Positions 50,601 to 60,671 of a stretch of DNA of 64,000 nucleotides are shown one piece after another (positions within the stretch are counted from its first letter, which is position 1; the number at the start of each line of letters is the position of its first letter). The position numbers and the translations under genes were made by a program. Origin of the DNA: Symsagittifera roscoffensis (taxonomy: Eukaryota; Xenacoelomorpha; Acoela; Convolutidae). The stretch spans positions 6,277,624 to 6,341,623 of the forward strand of contig NC_087071.1 of the NCBI RefSeq assembly GCF_963678635.1, in the 5' to 3' direction. Below the pieces are notes generated by a model. That model had not been told where the DNA came from and searched no databases. It saw only the letters and a list, made by a program, of their open reading frames with translations.

Positions 50601-51676
50601 TCGAGCGAGGAAATAAGAAGAGAGAGATGGATGAGATGAGACGAGAATACATTCAAGAGAAAGGATACAAAGTTGAAGAAATGTGGGAGTGTGACTGGTG
50701 GGAAAGTTTCAAAACCGATGAAAAGATCAAAAATCACGTCAGAACCCACTTTCCCTATAAAAGACCTCTTTCTACAGACTCTCTTCTAGCAAAGATAAAA
50801 GATGGATCTCTTTTTGGCTACGTTCAGTGCGACTTGGTTGTTCCAGATGAACTGAAATCAAAATTTGCGAATTTTCCTCCAATTTTCAAAAATACTGAGG
50901 TCGGAAGAAATGATATTGGAGATTACATGAAAAACTATGCGATCGAGAACGAAATGTTGAAGCATCCTCAGAGAATGCTGATATCTAGTTTCAAGCTGGA
51001 AAATGGAACGGTTATAACTCCTCTCTTCAACTTTTATATGGAACTTGGATTACAGTGCACCAAAATTTACCGATTTGTTCAATATTCTCCTCGGAAGTGT
51101 TTCAATAATTTCGTTCAATCGGTGGTTGATGCAAGAAGAGAAGGAGATGAAAACCCTTTGTCAGGAGTTGTAGCAGAAACAATGAAGCTCTTGGGCAATT
51201 CCTCCTATGGATATCAGATCATGGATAGATCCAGGCATACAATCACGAAGTATCTGAACGATGAAAAAACTCACAAGGCAATCAATGAACCACTGTTTAA
51301 GAGACTTAACACAGTTGAGAAGGACTTATATGAGGTGGAGTTGTTGAAGTCAACCATTGAGCACAGAAAACCCATCATTGTTGGTTTTTTCATACTTCAG
51401 TATGCAAAACTGAGAATGTTGGAACTCTACTATAACTTCTTTGACAAGTTCTGTGATGTAAATAAATTTGAAGAGTTGGAGATGGACACAGACTCACTTT
51501 ACTTGGCACTTGCAGAAGAAAATTTGTACGATTGCATCCAACCAGATAAGAGAGCTGCTTGGGAAAAAATGAGGGAGAGTGATTGCAGAGATTCCTTCAA
51601 GGCGGATGCAAAATCCAATTTCTTTCCTCGAACCTGTTGTAGTGTCCATAAAAAACATGATAAGCGGGAGCCGTGA
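47648..51676 (+). CDS. Protein-primed family-B DNA polymerase with zinc fingers (1342 codons to an in-frame TGA)
   Basis: This is the replicase of a virus-like element. Order: three Cys/His zinc fingers (about residues 8-90); a DHLCLFRALAMYM block near 290 with a later NNHIIH, which recalls an OTU-like Cys protease fold; a CPSC...H...C finger near 405; exonuclease motifs FDFES (about 462), FNSGRYDLNL (about 613) and WYNNKD (about 776); polymerase motif A DASQLYPYS (about 876); a Cys-rich insert ending MWECDWW that resembles a VSR-type endonuclease insert; motif B LLGNSSYGYQ (about 1181); motif C DTDS (about 1281). These are traits of Polinton/Maverick and linear-plasmid polymerases. TGA at 51674-51676 ends the frame although it stays open afterwards. 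OTU and VSR readings are inference. Confidence 0.9.
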   Translation: MPALNQNEKVKCEDCGQEYRRSDAARHQKRCAKGVFSCAECKYSTYNQQEMNYHVAKKHAPASSKQSTVCSSCEQEFPSYYSLQQHRRKEHGAKQRKPSDTVADLNKIVEDEGEDGEKLKEELGACQHFLVDTEMENGRHKVFNFQMSKLDTKIINEKLEEVFNKLDSAAKINIALGFVLRNIETGEYRYLYTHENNTLFEKSHLHCTKADLITIQGKVEKFDIVEQCTQERQNTKWRFKLITNVTIFAALLKNIPMGCPDSVLPEPLLRHTQVNCLLSNKDKEPYKDHLCLFRALAMYMNGHNDLDTHTSIYFTEFITKSGYDPKNFRGVSVEDLPVVEEIIGRNIFIYDFDIQEGEYVGELARRSIGRFDKTVKLLRFNNHIIHANDIDSFFKCFRCPSCDSFFKRSEFLNKHLLRCKDRVKHIYPKNVYELRETLFEKLEGFNLPVSDDKKLFKNLAIFDFESICVPTEELKETQTTTWIGKHVPISVSISSNLIDEPIFLYNKDPQNLIIDFVSNLELLAEQSKLEMRKKFQDTEVAVNERMKKIFDQLNERGQNFSSNKFEYEDECIEDSEEADMSTQFLRIQKNQLINLKQRLERYINTLPVFGFNSGRYDLNLIKSYLIPYLIRDKEQETSVIKKANDFISFKFGDVQFLDFMKFLGGATTLDSFLKTYKASETKGFFPYEWFDNPDKLDFPGLPPYDAFFSKLRNNNPLDKDFTDYEKLRKSGLDEQQALKKLQIKTVPSSGLDNYNYLQETWKKNGMTVFKDFLKWYNNKDVVPTLEAMQKMIQFYHNKGIDMLKLECTLPNLANICLHKSTNYKFYPFCESDKDLCEKIREDMTGGPSIVFTRKAVVDKTFIRDSSNICKSIVGIDASQLYPYSMCQDMPTGLYTRWEFDTDMQKFKARHNRTRNFENMVMSFFQESRPECKIESFFTSGKQKKIDCFNVDGYCDHCKTVFEAMGCYYHFCSCQEARPSLTEQDIERGNKKREMDEMRREYIQEKGYKVEEMWECDWWESFKTDEKIKNHVRTHFPYKRPLSTDSLLAKIKDGSLFGYVQCDLVVPDELKSKFANFPPIFKNTEVGRNDIGDYMKNYAIENEMLKHPQRMLISSFKLENGTVITPLFNFYMELGLQCTKIYRFVQYSPRKCFNNFVQSVVDARREGDENPLSGVVAETMKLLGNSSYGYQIMDRSRHTITKYLNDEKTHKAINEPLFKRLNTVEKDLYEVELLKSTIEHRKPIIVGFFILQYAKLRMLELYYNFFDKFCDVNKFEELEMDTDSLYLALAEENLYDCIQPDKRAAWEKMRESDCRDSFKADAKSNFFPRTCCSVHKKHDKREP

Positions 51677-52000
51677 CTTTTCAAAGAAGAATTTAGGTGC
51701 ACAGAAATGCTCTGTTTATGTAGTAAGACACATTGCTGCTATGACAACAAGTCATACAAATTCAAATTTAGCAGCAAAGGATTGAATAAGCGGGTTCTAG
51801 AAGACTCTGGAGATGGACCTTTAGCAAAGTATAGGAGAGTGCTTGATGAAGCAATTAATCTTACATCTACTAACAGAGGATTCAGAACTATAAATCATAT
51901 GGTGGCCACATATGAACAGACAAAGAAAGGACTAAGCTATTTTTATCCAAAAAGACGAGTACAAGATGATGGAATTCATACAAAACCACTGAACTTATAA
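51677..52000 (+). pseudogene. C-terminal part of the polymerase beyond the in-frame TGA
   Basis: The same reading frame continues for 107 codons after the TGA, with a Cys-rich block (CTEMLCLCSKTHCC) and a C-terminal tail with GLSYFYPKRRVQDDG. It has the protein-like character of the upstream gene. A recent nonsense change, a sequencing error or stop-codon readthrough would each explain it. The base after TGA is C, a context that can favour readthrough. Confidence 0.7.
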
Positions 52001-52112
52001 GAACTGATCTGGTCAAGTAAACTTATTCATGATGTTAAAATGTAAAATGTTGCGGTAAATTTGTTATACAATGCAGTGATTTATATACTTTCTTTGTAAT
52101 TTAAACTTTTTT

Positions 52113-52312
52113 NNNNNNNNNNNNNNNNNNNNNNNNNNNNNNNNNNNNNNNNNNNNNNNNNNNNNNNNNNNNNNNNNNNNNNNNNNNNNNNNNNNNNNNN
52201 NNNNNNNNNNNNNNNNNNNNNNNNNNNNNNNNNNNNNNNNNNNNNNNNNNNNNNNNNNNNNNNNNNNNNNNNNNNNNNNNNNNNNNNNNNNNNNNNNNNN
52301 NNNNNNNNNNNN
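52113..52312. other. Assembly gap (N)
   Basis: A run of N of about 200 bases. Any terminal repeat of the polymerase element on this side could be hidden here. Confidence 0.95.
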
Positions 52313-52370
52313 CCAAATTTGTAGTTTGTGAAAAATTGAATTTTCTTCACTGTGATTTTTAAAACTTTAT

Positions 52371-52888
52371 AATTATTATCCATGGAACTCCGGTGGGGGA
52401 AGCTATGAAAATCTAATTGAAACCTCTCCTGAAAATTTGGTTTTATTAGGGTTTTGGTTAAAAAAAACAGTGAAATGAAGTGTTAGTTAAACTGCGATGA
52501 ATTAAAAAAGTATATAAATTTTATTCTGAAATGTAAAGTTTTATGAAACGTAATTCGTAGCAACTGCACTAAACAGGAAATGAGATAATTTTGAACAAAA
52601 TTGTAAATTTCAAGAGTAACCCCTCGAAAAACTCCATTATAATCGATTATAATCGATTAAAAATGGATTATTTTGCCTCGAAAACAAGTTTCATTTTCTT
52701 TCAAAAATAATCGATTATAATCGACTATAATCGATTATAATCGATTATATTCGGGTTTTATTGATAAGAAAAATAGTTTCATTATAATCCATTTTTAATC
52801 GATTATAATCGATTATTATCAAAATTTATTGAGACAGACCACGAAAATTCAATATAATCGATTATTATCCATGGAACTCCGGTGCGGG
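52371..52888. repeat. ATCGAT-rich array between two CCATGGAACTCCGGTG copies
   Basis: TTATTATCCATGGAACTCCGGTG is found at about 52372 and again at about 52862. Between them, ATAATCGATTATAATCGATT units are repeated in two or three clusters (52638-52870). The array is palindromic in detail because ATCGAT is its own complement. No gene is seen. Confidence 0.65.
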
Positions 52889-53137
52889 AAGATTCAAAAT
52901 CACTTTTCAGAGGTCTTTGTTATTTGGTCGACGCAGGCAGCATGTTAAAAACCGTTAAAAACTAATCATTCACTGGCCTGTTGATACAGGTTGAAAAGCG
53001 TCAATTCTAAAATTAAAACAGTAAGCTGCATCTCCGAATACAAACAAACACGAGAGAAAAAAGTAGTATATTCTGGGGCTGAGATACAATGCTTTGAGAT
53101 GTAATTTTGTATCTTAATACATGGCAAAACTTATAAA

Positions 53138-53473
53138 CTATTTTAACTCACCAGAAATCATATTCCCTATCATAATCTTTCCCCATATCTGGTATAATAG
53201 CAATACCGACTGTGTGAGCAGAAGAAATAAGAAACTTCTCAATAAAGATCTATTTTTCGTTCCATCATGAACAACTCGATAGAAATATTGTTTAAGCACT
53301 TCCGGTGTGTCAAACAGCTTAGTGAACAGGGAATCCAGCAACGTTTTTGATTTCAAAAAGTGAACGGTAAAAATAATTTTGACTGGAAAATTTTTTCGAA
53401 ATAAAAAAGTTAAATCTCCAAAACTACTGGGTTCAGATCGTTGTAAGCAAAACGTCAAAAAGGCCAGCAGCAT
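53138..53473 (-). CDS. Conserved hydrophobic ORF of the 7.4-kb repeat, copy B
   Basis: Counterpart of 24513-24854: same start (MLLAFLT), same TLLDSLFTKLFD core and hydrophobic end, with about a dozen replacements and no frameshift. The GTGAGT donor seen in copy A is kept near the end, although the following sequence has a short deletion. Family unknown. Confidence 0.4.
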   Translation of the reverse strand: MLLAFLTFCLQRSEPSSFGDLTFLFRKNFPVKIIFTVHFLKSKTLLDSLFTKLFDTPEVLKQYFYRVVHDGTKNRSLLRSFLFLLLTQSVLLLYQIWGKIMIGNMISGELK

Positions 53474-56400
53474 AAAACTGCACTTTCAATATTAAAAAAA
53501 AATCAAAACGATTTCAATTGCAAAATCATCAATTTGATAAATGGGATTCATAATGCAGCGTAATTAGTTTTAATATCACACTCTTTTTTCTTAATTCAAT
53601 TGCAAAATCAAATAAAAAACTTGAGCGATAAAATAAGGTTGAAAGCCTATATATACATCCGCATGGAGTAACCTGAGATCACTACCACCAAAGGGTCGAC
53701 ACTTTCGAAAATCGAAAATGATTTATTTGAAAGTTAACGTTTTTCGAAAATTTTCGAGAAGATAAAAACGTCATATCTAAGAAAGCAAAAGACTGGATAA
53801 GCAGTCATAATTGGAGTCCAGAAAAACAGCTGAGAGCACTTAACGCGCACTTTGCCATAGTTGTGAGTATTTCGTACTTATTTAGACTTTTTTTTGAAAA
53901 AAATAAATTGAAAAAACGTCATAACTCGGAAACCAAAAGCATTTGAGCAAAAAATTTTAGCGCCAATATTTGCAACCTCTGGGCACACCTCTTAAGCACC
54001 CAACTACAGGGTTGTCAATTTCAAAATTAAGGAGTTCTGAAAATTTCTGAAAAAATCGTATAAATGTCATATCTCGGAACACAAAAGATTTGAGCAGTCG
54101 TACTTAGGTAAAATATTTCCAGCCCCTGAGATTACGCTGACAGCATCCAACTACAGAGTTAAATTTTTCAATTTTGTGGAGTTTTTTAGATCAAAACTTG
54201 AAAAAAATATTCGTAATCTTGAAAGATTTGGGTTATCATATTTGCAGGCCCAATTTGCAACCAATAAGATAACCCTGACATCATCTCACTTTTGGGTTAC
54301 CAATTTAAATTTTGACACAAATCACGAACTCAACCTGGAAAATTGAAAAAACTTCTTGAGCATTGCAATATACCATATGGCTCAAACGTACGAAAATGCT
54401 TTCGTTAAAAATGCAAAAATCATGTTGAAAAGCTTAAACATGGCGAGATATAGAAGCCCCCATTTAAATATATAATAACACATAGATAGATTGGTCTAAT
54501 TTTCCAACAAAACAGAATGCTCTTAAAAACCAAACATTCCAATAAGTATCAAACTTGGCACCCAAATCTGCAGTAAATCAAACTTGAGCAATACCAAGCA
54601 TTTTTTTTTTAAAATTAAAAATTAAAAGTACGATTCATTTCGGCACAAGCATTGGCCTATCCGGACAGTTAAAAACTAGAAAAAAAACACTTTTTGCAGT
54701 TTTTTGAACCGTTTCGACTTTTTAACCGGACAGCGTTATTTGCCTTCTTTTTTCAAATGATTTTGAGTTTAACAAGAAATCAGTAGTCGACTCCGCCAAT
54801 TTATGAAAATCAGCAAAGCTAATTTCAAAAGTTCCTTCAAAAAAGGCACGATCCAAATGAAAAAAAAAACCGTTCATATGAATATGAAAAATACAATGGT
54901 TTAGCTATTCAAGATTAGAGAAAAATGAACTATCCGAATTATTTTGATATTTTATCCGAGAGTGTAATTACATCTGCGCATGGAAAATCAATTTAAGAAT
55001 GAAAGAGGCAAAGCTGTGCTTCGCAAACACAAGCGACGAAAAAGCAAAAACGAGCTAAAAAGGAAATAAGGAAAAAGATAAAAAAAGATAAAAATAAAGC
55101 TTGAAAAAAATTTTGCTGAGATTAGGAGCATCACTTACTAGAATTTGCTCCACGACCCACTGTAAAATTACTAACAATAGCCACCAGTGAAGGAGCTAAT
55201 TGCTACTACAATTTCAATGCTGTGTAGTTAAAGTCCAACCAATTGAAAATATACGTATTTCTATGTTCCGGATTTGAATATCCTACCTGTAGATTAGGAG
55301 TCTCACCTCCTCGCATCTGCGCCACACTCGCGTGAAAAACACCTATCGGCTCAGCTAATGTTGGATGTACTAAACAGTAAGCCACGTACGCTTACCTATT
55401 CACAGGCACTAGCCAGAAATGATGCAGAGAACAGATGCTATGAAATTTCTTTTGCTGCAGATGGTGATTATAGCAAAAGTGTCACTAAATGAGTAATTTC
55501 ATTTGCGAGTTATTTTGGAAAATTGTTCGGACTAATACACTACACTTGCAAGCTGGCAAGTGTAATTTTAAATTGTAGTGACGCAGAAATGCTTAACTTT
55601 TAAAATTTTCAAAGAATTAAATTTCACGAAAAATTATAGTGATTTCTCTTCTTAAGTAGGATATTAGCCGCTGATTTACAGGAGATAACTATTTTTTAAT
55701 CTCACATTTAGCTGAAAATTTTTGGAAAAAGTCAAAAACGTTTTCAAAACGACCAAAAATTCAAAAATTTGACTTTTACTAAATCCATGAGTTTTTCTCT
55801 ACCAGAGCATGGAAATATTCCCATAGGTAGGAATATTGCCACAACCTGTTTTTCGATTGAAGCAGATTAAGCTGGCGAATAAATTTCTTAACACGGTAAA
55901 TTTTTCAAAAAATAGATTTTTCCGAAGTTCATACAGGTTTTTCTACAAAAAAAAAATTGGGTGAAACAGTTTACGCAGGGAAAAAGATCTAAGCACCATG
56001 TGTGTTTGAAAAAATCATTAATCTCAAAACCAGCAGGTTAGTTTATCAGATATATTTTTTTTCAAAAAAACGGGCACATTTAGTCGATAATTGACATTTT
56101 CTAGGACCATGATTTTTTCAAAACTGTTTTTTTTTCGGTTAAGCCCTTTATCTCAAAATTGAAAGGTCGTTTTTCAGAAGTCAAAAACTTCCAAAAAACA
56201 GTCAAAAGTTCAAAAAATTGACATTTTTTAATGACATCACTTAATTTCTATGAAAAGTTCTTCCATTTCTTCTTGCTATCTCAGATATGGCAGCGAGAGA
56301 AGTCAAAAATTTAATGCAATTAAAGCAAATTTTATGAACCAAATTCTTTTGTTACATTTTTTTCGACACGAGAGAAAAAACAATTAGATGTAAAGTCAAA

Positions 56401-59241
56401 AGATTTGTTCAAAGTTCATATCACGAAGTTTGAGATTTTCGTTTTATCTTTGTTAACAATCTTTGATTTAAGATGAAACATAAAACGGGCAAAACTAAGT
56501 AACTTGAAACTCATTTTCTAAATTATAGCCAATAATTGTTAGAATTACATTCTTTGATATGTACTTAAGAATACTTCATTTATGAACCATTCTCAAAAAA
56601 AATTTGTATTCTGATTCACTTGGGCACAAGCATTTGAATGCCTAATTGTAGAAAGAACAATCTGAAAAAAAAAACATTTTGAAACAAGGTTACATCGTTT
56701 ATTTTTTGCACTGCTTGGCGTTTTTTATCGAAGTGTTTTATTTGCGTTTCATTTAAGAAGGACTGTAGGAGTTACACCAAAAACAGAAGTCAAACTGGGT
56801 AGAACTAATTTAAAATTTCGTTAATTATTTTGCATTTTCTTTTGAAAAAAAACACCCTACCATAAGTGAAAACTAGGGAAAACAGAAACATATGAAAGAA
56901 AAATTTAGTGTGCTTTCCGTGATCAGAGAGAAAACAAATATTTAAATTTTTCTAATTATCTTATTCGGGCGCTAATCTTATGATGAAGGAGCCGAGTGAT
57001 TTAATTATTGTTGAGTTATTCAGAGTTTTTTTCATGCGTTTTTGATCTTATATTGTTTGAATATCCATGTAACTGCTGATTTTACAATCGGTCAATTTTT
57101 TTTTGTACAGTCCTAGATTTATTCACTGACTTCCCAATTTCTTCGAGATTGGTTGAAATAATTTTTCCATCATTCAGTCACTCCCGCTAAAGTTGGAGGC
57201 ACTTGTTTGACAATTATTAGGTTTGTTGTACTGATGCGTGATGAAATAATTAATCTCAAAAAACTCAAAAATTGGCCTTCACCCGAAACCTCGGTTGTTT
57301 CTCTAATAAAATAAAGATGAAAACTTGGAAATTGGATTTTTTTCAAACTCATAAAATTTCTCGAATGAAGTCAAAGATGCCGCCGCTTAAACCCCGAGGC
57401 TTCCCACAACCTGTTGCCTCGGCTGAATCCTTAATATCAGATTCGGCTGAGTAGTTTTCGAGAAGAATCAAAAAATTTCAGAAAACGGACAAGAAATAAA
57501 AAAATCGAGTTTTCTCAGGGCCGCAACAACTTTTGTTAGAAAGTTTGGACGGCACTGTTTATATAGAGGAGCTTCTTTCAACTCATTTTTTTATTGAACC
57601 CAAAATCTCAAACTTAAGATTGTCGTTTTCGAGACAATTCGAAAATTTACAAAAGAATGTCAAAAAATCAAACTTTGATTTTTCCTAGGGCCAAGCCAGC
57701 CCTAGAAAAGTTGACCGTAACAATTTGACCGTATTTGGCAGTATTCGTTAATGCACGAGAGCTTCATACAACCTGTTCATTCACTTGAACCCAAAAATTC
57801 AGATTTGGAAGGGTAGTTTTCGAGAAAATCAAGTATCCAAAAACTGTGAAAAATTTACCAAATTTTTTTGGTTAAAGATTTGAGAGTAGCAGCCCATGCA
57901 GGGGCGCTTCTCATAATCTGCTGTCTCCGTTGAACTCAAAAGTTCTAGGAAGGTAGCTTTCGAGAAATAAATTTGAAAATTTTTGTTAAATATTCCCACA
58001 CAGACTTTTTTGAAAGCTGTAAAAAGTGCGGGGTAGAAAAGTGACAAGAGGATCATGCAGGCACACAGGGGAGTAGGCAGATTTTGTATAGGTACTATTT
58101 TTTCCATTGGTACCATTTCTCCATTGGTACCCGAATTTCCATTTCTTTGAAAATAGTCTGTAGTTTTCGAGGAAACTATTTTTTTGAGAAAAAGGAAAAA
58201 AAATCGGAAAGCTTCTCAAAAAAACATAATAAATGATGCAGAGGCCAAGCAAACTTCCTAACCATTTGCGATACAAAACAATCATAAAAAGCATGAAAAT
58301 GAGTCGAAAAGCATGAGTAAAAAATGTTGAAGAAAACTAGGTGAACCAAAATTTTCGTATCGCTCGATGAAGGACACCTAGGGCTCAACTAAAGCTGGGG
58401 TAATTATTTATTGTTTTTTGAAATTGATATACTGATGCGGGACAAAATGCGTAAATTCAAAATGAGACTTTGCCCAAAAGTCTAGTTGTTTCTCAACTAA
58501 TGTGAGAAGAGTGAAGTTTTTTTGAGTTTTTGGAATTTTCCCCAAAGACCTAGCCTTTTTGTTTCACAAAATTATGGAGTAGCCGCTTCTGCAGGAAAAA
58601 TTCACGCAACACTTTTATTGATTGAAATTTTCTCAACAAAAAAATTCTATTAAATAGTCAAAATTCAAAAATCAGGTAACTTTTTTCTGCTTAACGCAGG
58701 TCGTGACAAGAGTCTAAAAAAACTTCCAAAAACGGTCCAAATTTCAAAACTTTCACTCGCTTAAAGGCCATAACGTTTCTCTAGCAGAAACTGGGCGTAG
58801 CAAATTATAAAGCTAAGGTTTCAACAACCTGTTGGGTCGAATTAACCTATGATATCAGTTTTGGGAGGATAGTTATCGAGAAAAAGACCAAAAAACGATC
58901 AACAAATCAGAGAGCTGACATTTCCGAGAACCTTAACTTTTTGTTTTAAGAAAACTGGGCTTAGCCACTCGTGAAAAAAAAGATTTATTCAACCTGCTGG
59001 TTTGATTGAACCCAGAAACTTACGTAGTTTGGCCGGGTAGTTCTCAAGAAAAGTCAAATGTTCTAAAAAACGGTCAAAAAATCGATGCAAAGGCGCTTCC
59101 TACAACCCACTCTTTGGATTGAACCCCAAATCTCAGATTTACAAAAGTTTTTTTTGGTCGATTTTACGAAGAGTATTTTTTGGTCGATTTTTGGTCTAGG
59201 CATGGTTTTGAATTCACTCTATTTTCTATTTTCAGCCAGCA

Positions 59242-59455
59242 GTTGTTCAAAGGGATTCTCTTGCTTTGCGTTTGCATTATAAGTTGTTTTGCGCTGAGCT
59301 CTAACTAACAGCTCTGCTTCAGATGACAACGTGTAGTGGTATCTATTTTTACTGGTGACACTACACGTTGTCATCTGAAGCAGAGCTGTTAGTTAGAACT
59401 CAGCGCAAAACAACTTATAATGCAAACGCAAAGCAAGAGAAGCCCTTTGAACAAC
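59242..59455. repeat. Large palindrome, copy 3
   Basis: Same inverted repeat as at 30632 with an extra left-arm mismatch (GGGATTCTC against GGGCTTCTC). The arms have stayed almost perfectly complementary although the flanking DNA has diverged more. Confidence 0.85.
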
Positions 59456-60298
59456 CTGATTATGGCTTAAAAAAGCTCTATCACTCAATTAGTTTGATAC
59501 GAAACATGAACATTTTGCGAATCAATTCACGCCCTCGAGCTATTTTGAGAAAATTAATAGCTTCATTTTTTGAGTACCCTAATTCGAAAAAAAAACTTCA
59601 CAGACCCGTTTTTTTTAATTGCTATGCTCCGTAGTTTTCATCAGATACCTTTATTTTACAAAAAAAAATAAATCAACTTGTTTCAAAAAAATACTCAACT
59701 GCTCTCGAACAATCCATGCTAAATGAGCAACTTAGTTTTTTTTCAAAGTATATTGGCGATATAGCTAAAGCATCAGCCAAAGTCAAAGCCTCTAGCAATC
59801 ACGTCGAGCTTATAGCAACTTGACATATTTCGAATGTTCGATTGCGTGAAAATCAGTTTCAGAAAAAGTTAACAACTCTTAGTCTTACTGCAACTTAACC
59901 GGGTAACCTAAATTTATCAAGAAAAGATATATAATTCCGTTCCAAAAACACAGAAATAAACGTATGAAACAAGTTTTTAAATGTAACTAGCATGTAACGA
60001 GCCTCCGGCAATTCGAATTTCTGACAATTCATGAAAACCGCATATTGTGGAAACCAGATCTGCAGGTTTTTAGTGTACTGTGGTTGGTAATTTTTTTAAA
60101 TTCCTATTTTCCGTCATCTCGAAAAAGTCAAATCTCTAAAAGTACAAATGTTTCAGTAGTAATATTTGCAGGCAAGATTTACAACAATAGTTCGACAATA
60201 GTTCTGTGTATTTTTTTAGAAACCAAAAACTTTCACATAAAACCAGCATCGCGGCTGCACCATGTGTATTAGATATAGGCTGTCTAAGATTGTTTGTC

Positions 60299-60671
60299 TG
60301 AGTTGTTGTGGTTTGATGAGCCTCTTGTCTATCAGTAAGGTAAGCAGTACTCCTTGACATGCAGGCAATTTCGTACAATGTACCAGCAGACCCTGTATGC
60401 CAGTTTCAACGCCTTCCATTCTCTCTTCTTGACCAAATTGACAATTGGTGTCAAGTATTGGTGTCTGTGGTTGGCTGCCGCAATGAAACCGATCTCCCAA
60501 GACCTTCTGCGGGTTTCTTTGGGATAATGGCGTGTCTTCCTCCGATTCCGTGGCTGCTCTCTGGACCTTTGTAGCGACTACGCTCGCTACTATCATCTCA
60601 TGACTGGCATGAAGTTGGAAGGAGTAGTTTGTCATTGTCGCGGGCGCCTCGTTTGGGGTTGTTTCCTCCAT
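60299..60671 (-). pseudogene. Truncated coding exon, family unknown
   Basis: An ATG frame starting MEETTPNEAPATMTNYSF, more GC-rich than its surroundings, preceded by a CAACAACAG acceptor-like site. It reads as an ordinary soluble protein (for example ESEEDTPLSQRNPQKVLGDR) up to the repeat boundary at 60298, where copy B replaces the rest. So it is the 5' part of a gene cut by the repeat. The frame nominally continues to 60216 inside the repeat. No family is recognised. Confidence 0.5.

Larger units (their letters stand above)
52889..60298. repeat. 7.4-kb dispersed repeat, copy B
   Basis: Same orientation as copy A (24264-31672) and similar length (7410 bp), with scattered substitutions and indels including a 29-bp or so insertion near 59485. 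It ends at TTTGTC before a truncated coding exon at 60299, so it probably inserted into or recombined with that gene. It carries the conserved hydrophobic ORF, the degenerate repeat arrays and the large palindrome. Confidence 0.85.

Noticed and set aside
39212-52112. Calling the cluster a complete Polinton/Maverick
   Set aside because: No integrase, major or minor capsid protein, maturation protease or packaging ATPase was recognised, and no terminal inverted repeats were found, so only the polymerase supports that label.
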